This document shows positions 1 to 14,320 of a stretch of DNA of 64,000 bases, in pieces. Position 1 is the first letter of the stretch. Each line of letters starts with the position of its first letter. The notes under the pieces were generated by a model. The model was not told the origin of the DNA. It did no database searches and saw only the letters and a program-made list of their open reading frames with translations. The position numbers and the translations under genes were made by a program. The DNA comes from Blastomussa wellsi (lineage: Eukaryota > Cnidaria > Anthozoa > Scleractinia > Plerogyridae), in assembly GCA_947652115.1 (NCBI GenBank), contig OX393561.1, forward strand, positions 8,213,470-8,277,469. Reading direction: 5' to 3'.

Positions 1-3000
1 GGTGTTTTGACTCCTGAAGTCGCGTATAAATGCGAATGTTGGTAATTTTCAATTGTTCAAATTGGAATCTACTACGAATATCATTTCCTATTTCCATCTG
101 CATCGGCAGTTCTCGTATGAATCATTTCATATAATTCACGTCAATAACAGGAATTCATTTGATAAGATCTCGTTTCCTAATGAAAAATAAATTTTACAGT
201 GAAGAATTTGTTTAACAAAGATTACCAAATGCTATGTTCGCACATTGATAATGGGAACAAAACGCAACTCTTACTTTGCAGTGACTGAGTGTTAACCGCA
301 ACAATTCAAATAAAGCGTTTTGAAATGCTTGACACTCATAATACCAAAATATTACAGGAAATATTCCGAACAGACTATATGATTTTTCGAAACCACGTCA
401 CTTAAATTTCTCGATTATAATAAATCAATGCTGAATATATCAAATAATGTATCTGAATTAAATGAACTTAGCGTTAAATCGCTATGTTTTATTTATTGCG
501 CATTCATTTGTCAACTCTTGACCGACATTTCATTTTCGTGCAGGCTAATTTTGGAAATATCTCTTTTTTGAGTCATTCAAAAATATCGCGAAAAAAATTA
601 TCGTCTCGCAATTTTTTTCTGAAATATTGTATACAATTGGCTTTTCAAAATAATACTACTTAGAGACTATTATATTCCAGGAAGTTTGTATATTGGCGGT
701 GACGTCATAACCTGTATTATTGACCAGAAGAGAACGTTGACGTTCTTTATATACCAAATGCCTTGATAACAATGACAAAAATTTATTACTTTTCCGCCAA
801 GAATATCATATCTTGATAGGACCAGATCTTCTGTGAATACATGAGACCGCTGTTTTTTATTCTTCGTCAATTTCATCGCGGGAAACAATATTCAGTATTT
901 AAATGCAAATTGATTTTAATCTTAAGATCACCCTTTGTTGTCGTTGTTATCTTGCACATTGTTTTTGCCGAAAAAGGTGAAGTTTAAAGCTTATTTCTTT
1001 TATAATATCAGAAAATCAATTTATGCTCCTTTTTGTTAAGGCAGTTCAAGGTTATTTTCACAATTATTTTTGCATTTCACAGCTGACAGATTTGCAGCAT
1101 AAAGGTCAACCTTTGAAGACTACTTTACTAAGCAGAAGTAATTCCTTCTGTTCTTCCGGTGATTTGGCTAATGACACAGTGTTTTCTTCTCTTTCTTTCT
1201 CTCTCTCCGTTCGCCCTCGGCTTTTTTCACTGCAACGGAAAGAAATATCGACAGTACTAAAATATCTCTTATTTACTGGACAAACAGGTTAGCCAGGTAG
1301 CAACCACAAGAGATAACTGACATGTTCATCATGACCCTCCTGAACCCTGCGTAACATGTCTGGTAAGTATGTCAGTGGTTATTTTGATTTCTTTACATTA
1401 CTGTCCAAGTTTATCTCTTTTTGTGGTGTTATTTTCTATTTTTATTCCTTTTTTCGTCCACGACTACTCACAGCCGTATAGCAATAAACTCTAATCGTTT
1501 AATGAATAAGGGGAGCAAAGTATTTTCATCTGGTAAAGGAATATTCGTGGTTTACACGAAAAGCCGTTTTCCTCTGTTTGCATTTGAAGGCTTTACACAG
1601 CGGTTGATGAGGTGTATTTTGTATATTGATATATGGATGAAGTTTAAAAAAATATCAAATCATCAACATATAAGACTCTAAAAACATAAAATAAAGACAA
1701 AAGAAATATACATAGGTTTATTCATCCAGCTCATAAGACATGATCGAAATATGTGGTTAAGAGAGATATTTTCTTTGATGCGAATAAAACAAATTGTAGT
1801 AAAAGTATCATGATATACAAAATAAAACAATGCGATACCTACAAATCCGTCGATTCATGCCATTTATAACACATGTCGTTCGCGATGCCTATATTTGCCT
1901 CTGATAAAAATTTAAAGTAGCTATCAAACGGGATACAGAAATGCGGTGACATTTCTAAAATGCAAAAAATCGCGTTTTGTTGCTGTAATGCAATACAGAT
2001 ATTGTATCCTTCTGTAAGACGTATATCGTGCTTATTTATTTTTTTAATTATTTGCTATTCGTTAAATCCTCGTTTGCACGGATTTAGCCAATTTCGAAAA
2101 CACCGTGACGGAGGATAGATCTTCGTTTAATCGCTTTTCGAATTCTCCCAGAATTCTCCCAGTGAAAGGTTACTGTGTGAAACTACGATTCCTCGTAGAT
2201 GTGGTTGTTGTTTGGAAACATTCTCATTCGATATTTGCATTTAGGTAAATTTGATTAAACCGCTTGCTCTCCAAGCATTTGATCTGTGACAAAAGAGAGA
2301 GAACTGAATCAGTGTTCATAGAGTTGAAACAAAATCAGAAACAAAAAATTAATTTTATGGACATCAGATATTTTTCCATTTTTCTGAAAGACAAAGCAGT
2401 CGGAAAGGTTATTCAATATCTATCATTTTGACATTCTTTGGTAAATGCCCAGAATTTAGTTTAATGTTTTCATGCCGCCTTAAAGTTTATTCCAGCGTTT
2501 AGTTTATTTCATTGAATATCTTATGATGAAACTTTTTGTACACAGAAGTTAATCTGACAAGCACGATTGCGGTTTAACTGTTTATGAAATGAACCTCATG
2601 ATTCTAGTTTTTTCTTAATTGCAATGGTGACCATTACCTTAATTAAATGGCAAAAAATATCTTTTGTTGCCCATCTTGTAATCGCGATCGTGATTTTAAG
2701 CACGAAACTATGACTGAAATTGAAGAGACTAATGTCCATTAATCTTGAGATATCACTTACGTAGAGATTTAAATAAAGAACGAGTGGTATAACGCCACCG
2801 AAATTGCATTTTCATATGGTTTTGGGAAGGATGGCAACTTCTATCGATAGTTGTTATAGGCAGAAAGGTATGAACTCCTGTTTTGTTGTTGTGAGATCTA
2901 GAGGCCTGACAAAGCTAATTTAACATGCGTAGTTAATTTATCTTCCCGAAATAACCTTTTCCAGGGTTAACTTTTCTAGTTTACATTACAATAAAACTGA

Positions 3001-3642
3001 ACTTGAGTGCTAGGCAATTTATGGCAAAAACAACGAAATTGTCTTGCATCCACGTTGGATAATATTGTAATGCAAATAAGAAAAGTTAACTGTAAAGGGC
3101 GTTATTAAGTTGGTAAACTCTTATCATTTCTTATTCAAGTGGTAAACCCTTCTCGTTTCTTAAAAATAGCACGATACATTTAGAAGTTTTGAGGCGCAAA
3201 AGATTGTCTCAGACTATTACACCAACAGATCCAGCGATATCCGAAGATACAGGAAAACTGACAGAGGAATCGAAAATCCGGTTTTTACGGCTGTTCACGG
3301 TATAAACAAATGCTCCCGACTTTGAAGGTTAAAATACCGAGAGAATCCGAATGAAATGCGAATGACCTGCGGGGAAGAGAGTACTTTCCATGAAACGCCC
3401 ACGTAATAAATATACAAAAACAAAGACCGCAGGAGATACAAAAGAGTTCTTTGACTATTTAACTTAGTATTTTGTCTTAAACCCACGCATGTTAAAAGCA
3501 AAACCTTCCGCGGGATCACACGAGCGATTGTAGAGGCTCTTTTGGTGGATTGATCGTTTATTTTTTAGTTTTAGGTATTTTCTTTAGTTTCAACCTTGTA
3601 CAGCTAGTGTGTCACCATACTTAGTAGAACTAAAAATCGATC
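1..3642. other. No gene recognised; AT-rich non-coding sequence
   Basis: Open frames here are short, overlap on both strands and show no domain or splice-bounded exon that I recognise. A CT-rich tract lies near 1187-1210. Nothing supports a gene on either strand. Confidence 0.6.
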
Positions 3643-6038
3643 ATGGAAGCTCTGCTAGAAAAAGAGGTAAGTTTGGGATGGAATAATGTAAGTTCCACAG
3701 CAATGTTATGAATTCAACATCCATGAAACATGAGACGGAATTTATACTATCTAATTACCTTGATAACCATATGAGAGAATTAGTTTCGTACAATAGTCAC
3801 GTCTATGTGATTTATAACAAATAGAATAAACAAAGCAAATGACAGGTCGGTTATAGACATAACTGGTGTGTTTCATATTTCTAATTTTCGTACGAATATT
3901 TGTCAGAAATATGAAGACGGTTTGACGTAATGTACTTATCATACAGGCCACAAAACATTTCATACGTCAAAGTGTGGTTAGCTACATTAAAATAATCCTT
4001 TGAAAACAAACAATAAAAAGAACATGCTATTCCTGAGAAGAACTAGAAGAATACCATGTTATTTTTTGTAATATGCAATTGTGTAATTATGTAAATAAAA
4101 ACTATAATCTTCATTTTATTCATGAACATTATGGTAAGAATTCTAGAGGAAAAGATGATTAGTAGCAGAGAGTTACAAGAGTAGCAGAGCTTTTTTCAGA
4201 AGTTGTGAAAGAAACAATTCTTGGGTTAGGGCAAAATAAAGGCAGGAAAGGTCTACAGGCATTTATCTTTATATCCATTCTAACATCTTCTATAAATTAA
4301 GGTTATTTGGCTTGCCTTTACGTTTTATTGAAAAATTATTACAATAGGCATTTTTAGCACTTCCCTTACTTTATTCGCAATCCTAATCTCTTGCTGTTAT
4401 TTACAGGCCAATTAATCGAGTATTATGTTTCTCTGTTATGGACGCAAAAAATAATAATAATAATAATAATAATTATTATTATTATTACTTACAATACTAT
4501 TTACAATATTATTTACCTTCATCTTAAAACACAATACTAAAATTTTATAATGAAGTATTTTTCTTCGAAAAATTATATCCCTTGTACAAATAAATAAAAA
4601 AATTGTCAACAATGATAATAATGATAATAATAATAGGAGTCTTTATTCATAGTTTCATTATTGACCTCAATTTGACACGCTTACTCACGTGTTGAAGCCT
4701 TCTTTGAACATCGATCGTAAGCGAATGCGACTATTAACATGTACCATTCTTGCGACCACTTGGACATTCATTTCGATGCGACTTTGAAGCGTTCTCGATT
4801 TCGCTTGTGAAATTTTTAATTGCCGTGAGAACAGCAAAATTTAACTTGCTGTTCAAACGATCATTCATCTGCCCAACTCTGTAGTAACATTTAGCGATAA
4901 CAAAGGGTTGACCTTCAGTAAACGAAATCAATCAAATTAAAGCTAATTGACGGCGTCGAACGCACTTTCGTAATATCTCATTATTCGTAGAATAAACTCC
5001 TAGAATTCAATCAAGAACATGTTTTTAAAGCTTGGTTTGAACGTTATTTTTATCACTGCTTATGATCATCATCATCATCATCATCACCATCATCATCATC
5101 GTCATCATTATTACAGACAATGATTTGAAATCGACAAGGAAATAGCAAGATTTTAGGATTAGAACTTTTAGTTATTTTTCATTGTGTTTATCTAACTAAA
5201 TTTAACTATTGTACGAAATTGTAAAGATTTAAATTGTTTACCTTGTGTTGCAAATGAAAATGAGTTGTAATACATAGAAAGATATTTCTATGTAATCTGC
5301 CGTTCATTTTAAGACTGTAAATAATATTGTAAATAATTGAATAAAATGATTATTATATTAAAAATAAAAATAAAAAATATTATTATTATTAAAATGAGAT
5401 TGCGAGGATAATCTGAATAGAACCCTCCTTTTTCGATTCTTTTATATTTTAGCTTCTTGCACAAATAGTCTTTTTATGCTTTCTTAAGTGACATATAACT
5501 TTTGTATTTTTCGAAATTTAGGCTCCTTTAATAGATTTCTAAAGTAATGGTTTTAAATGAATGGTTTTTATAAAGCATGGTTAAGATAGCTGAGAAAGAT
5601 ACTGAGCCTTATCATGTTGTAATCACTTGGCTCAGGACACAGATTTCGTTTGAACTCTTAAGATCGGTACATGCATGCGTTAGAGGTTCGCGAACGCCGT
5701 TTCGTAGCAAGATAGAGCAATCATTAGACTGTAAAATAAATGTAGCCAGTGCGGATATTTGAAATACACGGCTTATGTGCTTTTATACTTAGAGCGTTTT
5801 ATGGACACTGGTTTAGCCGTCATTAGTATAATTCGATTGTTGATTTTAATATCTCGGTATCATGGGATTTGTAATTTTATAGAATTTTGAACTTCTATTA
5901 TCAATTATCTAATTTTTACTTCTATCATGTAAGTAAGTTATTTTTGTTATTAGTATTATTACTTTATATAATAAATATTGTAATAAGTTCCACATGGATG
6001 CATGTAAGATTCGAGTTTTATTTCTCAATAAAGGTTGA

Positions 6039-6081
<43 letters not shown>

Positions 6082-6612
6082 CCTTTATTTACAATTGAAC
6101 AAACTATTTGTACTAAATTTAGTAACAATCGATTAAAAAATTTAGAAAGACTACAATATTAAAAGCGAGATGACGAGAAAAGTATTTTTATAATAATTCA
6201 CAGTTAAATACTGATAAAAAATATAAAATAGAAATAATAACAATTATAATAATAATAATAATAACTAACCCTAACAACAATAACAACAATAAATTTTTTT
6301 CAAAAGCAATTATTATTATTATTATTATTACTATTATTGAAAATGAATTATAATATTGAAAGGTGTAAATTGCTACTTTTATTTCTACCTATTCTGCCGT
6401 TTATTTCAAGAATGTAAATGATTTTAAATAATTTTAATAAATTTGCTATTTTGGTTTAATATTATTATGATCATTATTATTAGCTACTTTTAGGTACTTT
6501 TTTTTTACATCTTTTCTTATGTAAATGAAGATTAAAGAGAATGCTAATCCGAGATTGTTGGCACTTCTTTTATTTGTTTGCACAAAGAACATAATTTTTC
6601 TGAAAGAATACT

Positions 6613-6667
<55 letters not shown>

Positions 6668-8997
6668 TCCTAATAAGCCTTGGATCAGGACGTCTTTTAT
6701 TGGCAAAACATGTTGGGAAAGAATATATTATACTTTGAAAAGGAATGACTTTCAGTTATGCAAATTAACAATACTTTCTTCACGGCAATAGACACTGGAC
6801 CTTTCTTCATCTAGAAAGTATGTTATTCCAGACAAAGAAAATTAATTAACCAATCAAAGCTTTGCCACACATGACAGTCTGAACCAGACTCTGCCAATTA
6901 AAGTCTCGTCGCCTATGCCAAGTAGGCGTTGCTAATCTGACTGTGAAAAATAAGAAGGAAAAATTGAAAAAAGGAGAAAACGTTCATGAAGTTTTCGAGT
7001 TTTGATGCGCTTTATTACATAATGTTCCATATGTTTTCTTTTGCAATAAGCAATCGAGTGTTTCAAATTTATCTTTGGTTTACTGACCTTTACTGTCTTT
7101 CATTTGTTATTTTGACCTAAATTTATCATCATGAATCAAGTACGTAATAATTTAGTTTCACACCTTAAATGGAATTAATATTTATCTAATTCAATCAGTG
7201 TAATAAACGTTTCCCGCTAAAATGAAACCTTTATTAGCGAGCAAGAATATACACTTAAAATCTTAAGAAAACAAAATCTACTCTTTATGCCAGATATCTT
7301 TAAAGCAATACGAAACAATTTTTATTTTACCAACGGTTGATATGGTGTAGCTCTGACAAAATGAACCTTGGGTATCCAAAGAATACCCATGATGCTTGCC
7401 TGGGGCGATAAGCAAACCAAGGACAAACCGCTTGAGGTATTTTACAGTTTTCTGATCTTAACGAATTGGTGTGTGTTGCTTTACGTGACAATAACATAAT
7501 ACCCATTCCATTCCCTTCACAGACAGTCGGTAGTCAGTTGTAGTCGCACGTCTGACCCGAAATTTGACCGTATCTTTGATAACACGGATGCACAGTGATA
7601 TGTTCTTATCTACGCGAATAGAAACAACAAATGCTGTCAAAACAGTCCTGTAAAGATTACCGATTGCAGAACAAAAAAAAAAATGATTTCGTTTACTCTT
7701 GCGTGAGTTCAAAATGAAATAAGACTAGGTGATCGGCCGCCAGTATGACATGGGGTGTATACCGGATCCTGGACATGAAATTTCTCAAATCATTTAATTA
7801 CAATGTTTGTTCTACAGGAGACACAACGAATGAAACATTACTCTAAATAGAAGCAAAGAACGGTCTTTGGCGCTTGAAAGGTTTCAGCTCCTCCGGGCAT
7901 TTCTTGTGTGAATGCAGGCATAAAACTACTGGGCGCGAGAGCTGTAGCGCGATCATTTCCAACACTACAATTTTCATTTTTTCGGGCCGTTAATTTATTT
8001 AATACGTTCCAAAAACGTTCGTTCCAAAAATGTACGTTCTCAATCCATTGAATACATTTGTGCTGTGTGTTTATCTTGGAATTTAATTTTGTGGACGTTT
8101 TAATTTAGAAATAAATATCAGAAAAGCAAAAATACGACGATTTGTTGACGTAAAAAAAATACTTTGTGTGCATACCCTGGCTTGGATTTAAACTAAAGAT
8201 AACAAAACAGATGGTTTGGGGAATTTTAAAATAATCCTTTATTTTCTTCTTGCTTGAATCTACGCCAGGTGTGAAGACGGTGGCACAGATTAAAAACGGC
8301 ACCCAGCAAACCTCTCTGAGAAAAGCAGGTTTGTGTTATTTGTTAAGATGGGGATTATTACGCGAAACTTTGCAGGCATATGAAACTTGAGTAACAGTTT
8401 TGAACAGCAACTGCTGCTGTTTTTTGTTTGTCAACTAAAAAAGAATTAGTATTCTTACAAACCATTAATTCAAAATGCTGCAGAGTTTCTGCATGACAGG
8501 AATTATCCAAACTCCTTATTTGATAGAATGAACCGTCACAGTATTTATTATTTTGAGGCCAAAAAATACAGGACGATAACAAAGGAATAAATGAGACAAT
8601 ACAGAGAGTAAGAGAGTTTCTCTGTCTTATTTAGACCGCACAATGTACAAAGGTTAGCTATTCCGTATGAAAAATCACTCCTGAATGAGTGACATTGCGA
8701 ACCAAATTATTTAATTAATGAGAAAGAAAGCAGTGTATTTGAGGGCAGAATTTCAAGTTGCATCATTATGCTGGCAATACAGAAAAATACCAGATATCAT
8801 TTCTGCCCTAACGGTTGTGATAAAACGAGTTTCGTTTTCTGTTTTTCCGATTATCCTTAAGGCAAGGTATTTTGCTTACAAAATTTAAATGAAAATGTGC
8901 CTTAGTATCATTTTAATCATTTTATCCATTTTTGCAGAAAAAAATAGCAGAGATTTTTATCAATAACAATTTCGCAATCGCTTCAATCAACTACCCG
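3643..8997 (+). other. Two weak candidate coding exons of an unidentified gene
   Basis: An ATG at 3643 opens eight codons (MEALLEKE) that run straight into a consensus GTAAGT donor after 3666, phase 0. A second open stretch at 8938-8997 encodes KKIAEIFINNNFAIASINYP. It is preceded by a T-rich acceptor ending TTTTTGCAG and followed by GTAAAA, also phase 0, so the two could join. I could not find convincing further exons before the receptor gene, and phase-0 joining to the receptor's first exon gives an immediate stop. No family is recognised. This may be chance. Confidence 0.2.
4449..6666. repeat. Cluster of trinucleotide microsatellites
   Basis: Several AAT/ATT runs occur at 4449-4488, 4610-4637, 5370-5390, 6042-6081, 6245-6265, 6309-6338 and 6614-6666 (the longest, about 17 units). 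An ATC/ATG run occurs at 5063-5113. The long poly-Ile, poly-Leu and poly-Tyr reading frames across them are artefacts of the repeats. Confidence 0.9.
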
Positions 8998-11900
8998 GTA
9001 AAACTAAACCTCTTTTCAAAATACATTTACTGTATATAAATACATATTTTATGTTTTGTGGCAGTTGGATTGTTTTGTTTTTATTAAGTTTAATTTGGCA
9101 AGCAAGAAATTTTCCGCACTTACTTTTTACAAGAAATGAACGTGAGCGATAAAGCGAAAATCAAAAATCATTGATATTTTGATGACTCTTGCGTTGTAGA
9201 ACAAATTGTGTGTAGCGGATGGACCCAGCGTGCACGTTTTTCTTCTCATGAAAAATAAGATTTACTAGAAAATCTAATATTCAACAGCTGCAAATGAAAG
9301 AATATGTTATTTATCAGTGCGTCACCAAAAGATTCCATTTCGTGTTAATGTATTCACCTTTAATACACTTTGGAAACCAAAGTGGATTTTGGGCTTTATT
9401 TTTTTGCTTTACTATGGTTTCACAGAGAAATAGGATTTCAAAGTCCAGGGTTTTCGTTCGTTGATTAATTTCGCTAAAATTACATAAAAGAAAACTGTTG
9501 GTAAAGTATAACTGTGATAGCGGAATTAGAAGCGGTGGAAATGTTACATTTTACCATAACTGCAGAAATTCTCGCGCGCTCATTGGCTAATATTCACGGT
9601 CGAAAAAATCGTGGAAACACGATTACGTGGTATGATGCCATCACGCGCGCTTGTTGAAAACCTTACGGCCAACAGTGCAGTTAATTCTCATAAACAAGCA
9701 ACAGATTGCATCCAAAGGGACTCCTTTAAAGACGAAATCATCAAATTCGTTTTCAAGAAGAATATAGATTCGGATTGAATTAATCTGTGAAGGTAAAACA
9801 CCAAAGTTAGAAGTGAAACTCGTTGATTGGGATCGTTTATTTTTGCAATACTTTAAACAATACTTTGTTTTAATTTTCATTGGAAAACAATTACTACATT
9901 CACGTATTCCTCTTATCATTATTCTATATTTCACGGATTTGTGCCTTGTGTTAATTATGTCGTTACTCACTGAACCATTGGATAAAGACAATACCGTTGT
10001 GAATGTGCTTTCCGTTGTTAGCAATGAAAGATTTTTTCGTGCAGAAGGATGTTCTTTAAGTTCAAAACAATTTCACGTTTTTCCTCAATACAAAAATGTC
10101 ATTTCTAACTGTATCCCGATCAGACACATTTTAGTAGGATTTACAGTTGCAGACTGAAATGATTGAAATGTTCTTTTGGGAATAATTGACAGTAATTTCC
10201 ACAGCCGTAAATGGTTATACTCTTGACTGCATCAAACATTTACACGAAATTGGCAGATAGTTTCGTTTGGACTTTTAAGAAGCGTATTAGTAGCAAGAGA
10301 GAAATTTACACCCCTTGGCCATGGCACATGGATGATCAGCCAATCATGGCGAGATACACAATTGAAGCACGATATTCCAATGCCAGATAAGTCATACAAT
10401 CGCAGAAAAGCAATAATGCTTCTTGAGGCCTAATCGAAAAAGTCAATTATAGGTCATCGAGCTGAAAAATGGTTTCTTATTTCATAGATTATCATTAAAT
10501 CTTGCGGATTCAATAAAAATATGTTGGTATCACAGAGTGCCTCAAGGACATTTAAACCTGACTTTGAGACTTAGATAACTTCCAAATGTAAACAATCGAC
10601 GAGAATTATGTTGACTGGTATACTATAAATGATATATACAAAGTAATTGAGCATGGCAAGAGCAATGTCCATAAAAGGCCTTTACCTAGTTTTTTTTGTA
10701 GCTTCCATTTCAAATAAGAACTTGGTGAAATACCTTTCATGTAAAAAGATAAGTTACATTTGCCATTTATTACAAGCTATAGCTAAAATCAATTGAAATA
10801 CAGAAAACAATTTTGCACCATGGCCTGTGAAAGAGCAAAGATCAATATTATTTGTATATTAAACTTGTATACTGTTATACAATTTAATTCTTGAAATCAA
10901 ATTGTCTTTACTGCGGTTTACAATATCATGCGAACTCTGAAGTTGAAAACCCAACCAACGATTGCGTTTTTCGGTGCCGTCAATCATAATTACGGTAAAA
11001 GTTAATGAACCTTGAAAATCAGAAACAAACAAAATGGATCGAAGTCTACCAATCACAACTGACAGACGTGACCTTTTGACCCTGTTGAAGTGTGCCTCTG
11101 TTTTCTGAGAGGTTCGCTTGATGATTGACCGCAGCGAAAACGGTAACCGTCCACATGGGCAGAGTTCGCATGTTTCTGAAAACCGCAGTAAGAGTATAGA
11201 CAGCTGGAGAAACTTTTGAGAGAAATTTATTTTAAAAACCCCCTGGCATACAGAAATAAATCATCGTAAAGTACTTTAAGTGAATTCAGAAATCCCTCGG
11301 GCTTGGTTTGAAAAAAGCGTATGCGGCACATTGCTTATTTTTTCATAAAAAAACAAAATGTTGAACGGGAAATGAGTACCACACAAAAGTGATTCTCGTT
11401 TTTCAGATAAAACCTCATGTTAGGTAAAACAAGATAACGTATCAACTGCATAATTCTCCAGAAGCTTTGTTGAAAAGTATCTGACTTTCAAGAGCGAAAT
11501 AAGCTTGGAATGAAGTAACAGCAGAGGAAAAATGACCCTTGGACTCTTTAACGAGGATATGGTAAGCCTGATAAACGTTTTTGAAAACAGATAGATAAAC
11601 GTTTCTCTTTTTTTTTCAAATATGATCTTTAGTAAGCACGCGTAACAGAACTGAACAACATGACGACCGCTATCATCTCATTGGCATTATTGAATATTGT
11701 TTTAAAGACGCTATTTCTTTTTTCTTTTGTACCAAAGATCACGTAGAAGTCATTAGCTCGATGTCTGAGTCATCGAACGATCGCTTCCTGTCTAGTTGCT
11801 TACTTATTCATTTACCTCAGTTATTCATAAAAGTTTTAAGTCATGTCCGTTGCAACTTACCATTACAGCCAATCATTTACTTTGCAGACAAAACGTGTAG

Positions 11901-12534
11901 ATATCTGAGATCTGTTATTAACATAGAACGCAGATTTATCAGTCCCAAAAGCTATGCAGCGTTGTCAATCGTTTTCCCGAACTTTGCGATGACTAATTCT
12001 GTTGTGTTTTGCAAAGTTTTCAATTGTGGATACTCGAGACATCATCTTTTCTAATTACGTTCTTAAAATTAAGTCTTCAAATGAACTTTTATTAAAGCCG
12101 TTTAGTTCGTGTTTAGTAAATGATGATGAAATAAACATAGTAATTAATCATACAAAAATACCAAAAGCAGTATAGACAGTACACTACAATAAGGCATGAG
12201 TGTAACCAAATCTTTTTTGTTTTGCTTGAACTATCTTTTATGTAGTTTGACAATTTCCGAGGTTCTAGGTTGATTTTACTAAGCTTCAAGAAACCTATGC
12301 TACCTGTTCTTTATCTGACGTGGTGTAGCCGTTTCTTGTTCGCCATGTTCTGCAACTCCACCCCCCTCCCCCTGGCAGTAAATTGGACATGAGTCATGGA
12401 ATCACTTGAGATCTTATTTTGCTATGCTATCGATGTCGACTTCTTCAACAGAATTTTAGGAATTCCCTATGCACAGACCTAGAAAAACTGCCGATTCACT
12501 ACTTATCACTGGGTCAAACAAGATATATATAAGA
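6667..12534. other. No gene recognised
   Basis: The largest open frames (9641-10024 on minus, 9813-10157 on plus, 11761-12054 on plus) overlap each other or lack any domain, signal peptide or splice context. I treat them as chance frames in AT-rich DNA. The only exon-like stretch is 8938-8997, described separately. Confidence 0.5.
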
Positions 12535-12816
12535 TTAAAGGGACACTTACAAACTGAGGTTAATTTTTGTTAAAATTACTGTGCCAGTACACTGAAGCTA
12601 AATATGGAGTGATATCATTACGATAGCATCAGGAGCTTTAGGTCTCAACTTGAAAAAGTCAGGCTGACTTTTTCAAGTTCTGTCCTTGAAATTGGTGAAA
12701 ACTATGTACGGTCACTCTCTTCCTTAAACAATTTGCTTGATATCCAACTCTTTATGTTCTAGGAACATTTCCTGTATGGAAGAAAGAACTTAATCATAAT
12801 TTTCTAGTCCCTTTAA
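12535..12816. mobile_element. MITE-like element with TTAAAGGGAC termini
   Basis: The ends are exact inverted copies: TTAAAGGGAC at 12535 and GTCCCTTTAA at 12807-12816. The element is 282 bp and has no coding capacity. A short internal palindrome lies near 12650 (CTTGAAAAAGTCAG, then the inverted copy). A related, one-ended copy begins at 39901. TTAA termini are typical of elements that target TTAA, such as piggyBac-like or Kolobok-like ones; the class is inferred. Confidence 0.6.
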
Positions 12817-13474
12817 GAGACTTGATCCATCTGAAAGCCAATGACCCATTACTTTAGCGTTCATATATCACTTTCATTTTTTGTTTGGATTTTGTATTTC
12901 CTAAATGAGAACAATGGTTAAAGATTGCTTGATACCTGATGTTGGCAAATGCTGAACTCGTTCCTATAAGGCCACCGTTTAAGTGATTTTGTTTTTAAAA
13001 AACTTGAACTTGGGCAGTGACAACGAATTTTTGATTTCATCTGCTCCTGAAGGAAAAATTGAATTACAAACATATACTAAAATGATTTGAAAATATTAGT
13101 GCCAAACTGTTTTTGATTTATAATTTCGTGCTAATTTCTTTATATTTTCAATGGCTTTCCCTATTTTATTTATGATTAGTAGTGTACTGTCTGCAAAGAT
13201 TTTGAAAAATAATGTGTTTATCGTATTCCTGTTAACATTGAAGCTTGAGCCCTTTCACAAGCTAGCTCCCAGTTCTTTGTCACAGGTCATAGATTGTGTT
13301 CTTCAAATTTGACTTAATTAAAGTCACACGTCTAGTTAAATCAATTCGCGATACATTTTCAATTTGAGAAATGATGTCTACAATACTGACGACGCGACTT
13401 AAGATAATTGAATCTGTATTGATTCTCTTGTGAATCCATTACGGTCATGTTTGCGTGAAGCAACCCAACACGTC

Positions 13475-13587
13475 ATGGGGTGATATTCAGGCAGGAAAGC
13501 TTCTTCTTAATGGATTGCCTTGCAGGAACTCATTAGGTTGGCTTTGTATTTCATGAAAACAAAAAGTAAATATGAAGGTAAACACCA
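13475..13587 (+). repeat. Direct repeat, copy 1 (about 113 bp)
   Basis: This segment (starting ATGGGGTGATATTCAGG, ending AAACACCA) is repeated with a few substitutions and indels at 13987-14100, about 510 bp downstream in the same orientation. Neither copy codes for a recognisable protein. Confidence 0.8.
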
Positions 13588-13896
13588 AGAAAAAGACTGG
13601 CACCTGTCTTTTTCCACACGCCTTTATCTTTTCTCCACTTCCGATTTTGCTTCATTCTGTTTGGTAACCGATACGAAACTGAGTTCACTATGAATGAAAT
13701 CATCTTCGCTAATGTATAAAATGCCTGCGAATCAATTAGAGGGAACCTTCAAATAATAGCTTGCCAAGGTAAAAAAAGTACCAAAAATGTAACAATGATA
13801 AGAGAAAAATAAACTGAGAAGAAAGAACGATGGCTTCGAATGGGGAAGATTGAGAAGGATTGCAATTGACAATCTTACGGCTTTCAAAATGTGTCA

Positions 13897-14320
13897 TGCA
13901 CCTATCAATGTTAACCCGTTTGGGGGGGGGGGGAGGGGGGCAGTGGGGAGGCCAGGCATAGGCGGGGCATTTGAACTGAGCTGAGATATGGGGTGACATT
14001 CAGGCAGGAAAACTTCTTCTAATGGATTGCCCCGCAGGAAATCATTAGACTGGCTTTGTATTTCATGAAAACAAAAAGTAAATATGAAAGTAAACACCAA
14101 AATAGTAACTAAAAGGCAATAAAATGTTGCTAGAAAGGCCAGGCAGACAGACAGACATGTTTTATTTGGAGTATTATACAATAAATAGTATTTAGACTAT
14201 GCATTCCAAATAACCACAAATTACGATTACAATTGTCCCCACTACGGGACGGTAACTACTGTCAAATTCCCCACCTATGCCCGGCCCCCCTCCCCCTTCG
14301 GCTTAACACTGATAGGTGCA
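13897..14320. mobile_element. Foldback element with G-rich arms enclosing direct-repeat copy 2
   Basis: The left arm (13897-13976) begins TGCACCTATCAATGTTAA and contains a run of about a dozen G. The right arm (14261-14320) is its inverted, diverged copy, ending TTAACACTGATAGGTGCA. The second copy of the 113-bp direct repeat (13987-14100) lies inside. It looks like a non-autonomous inverted-repeat element; the superfamily is unknown. Confidence 0.6.

Noticed and set aside
6446..6791. Poly-Ile open frames on both strands
   Set aside because: Translation of an ATT microsatellite.
9641..10157. Overlapping 127- and 114-codon frames on opposite strands
   Set aside because: They overlap antisense, show no domain, and lie in AT-rich sequence without splice or start context.
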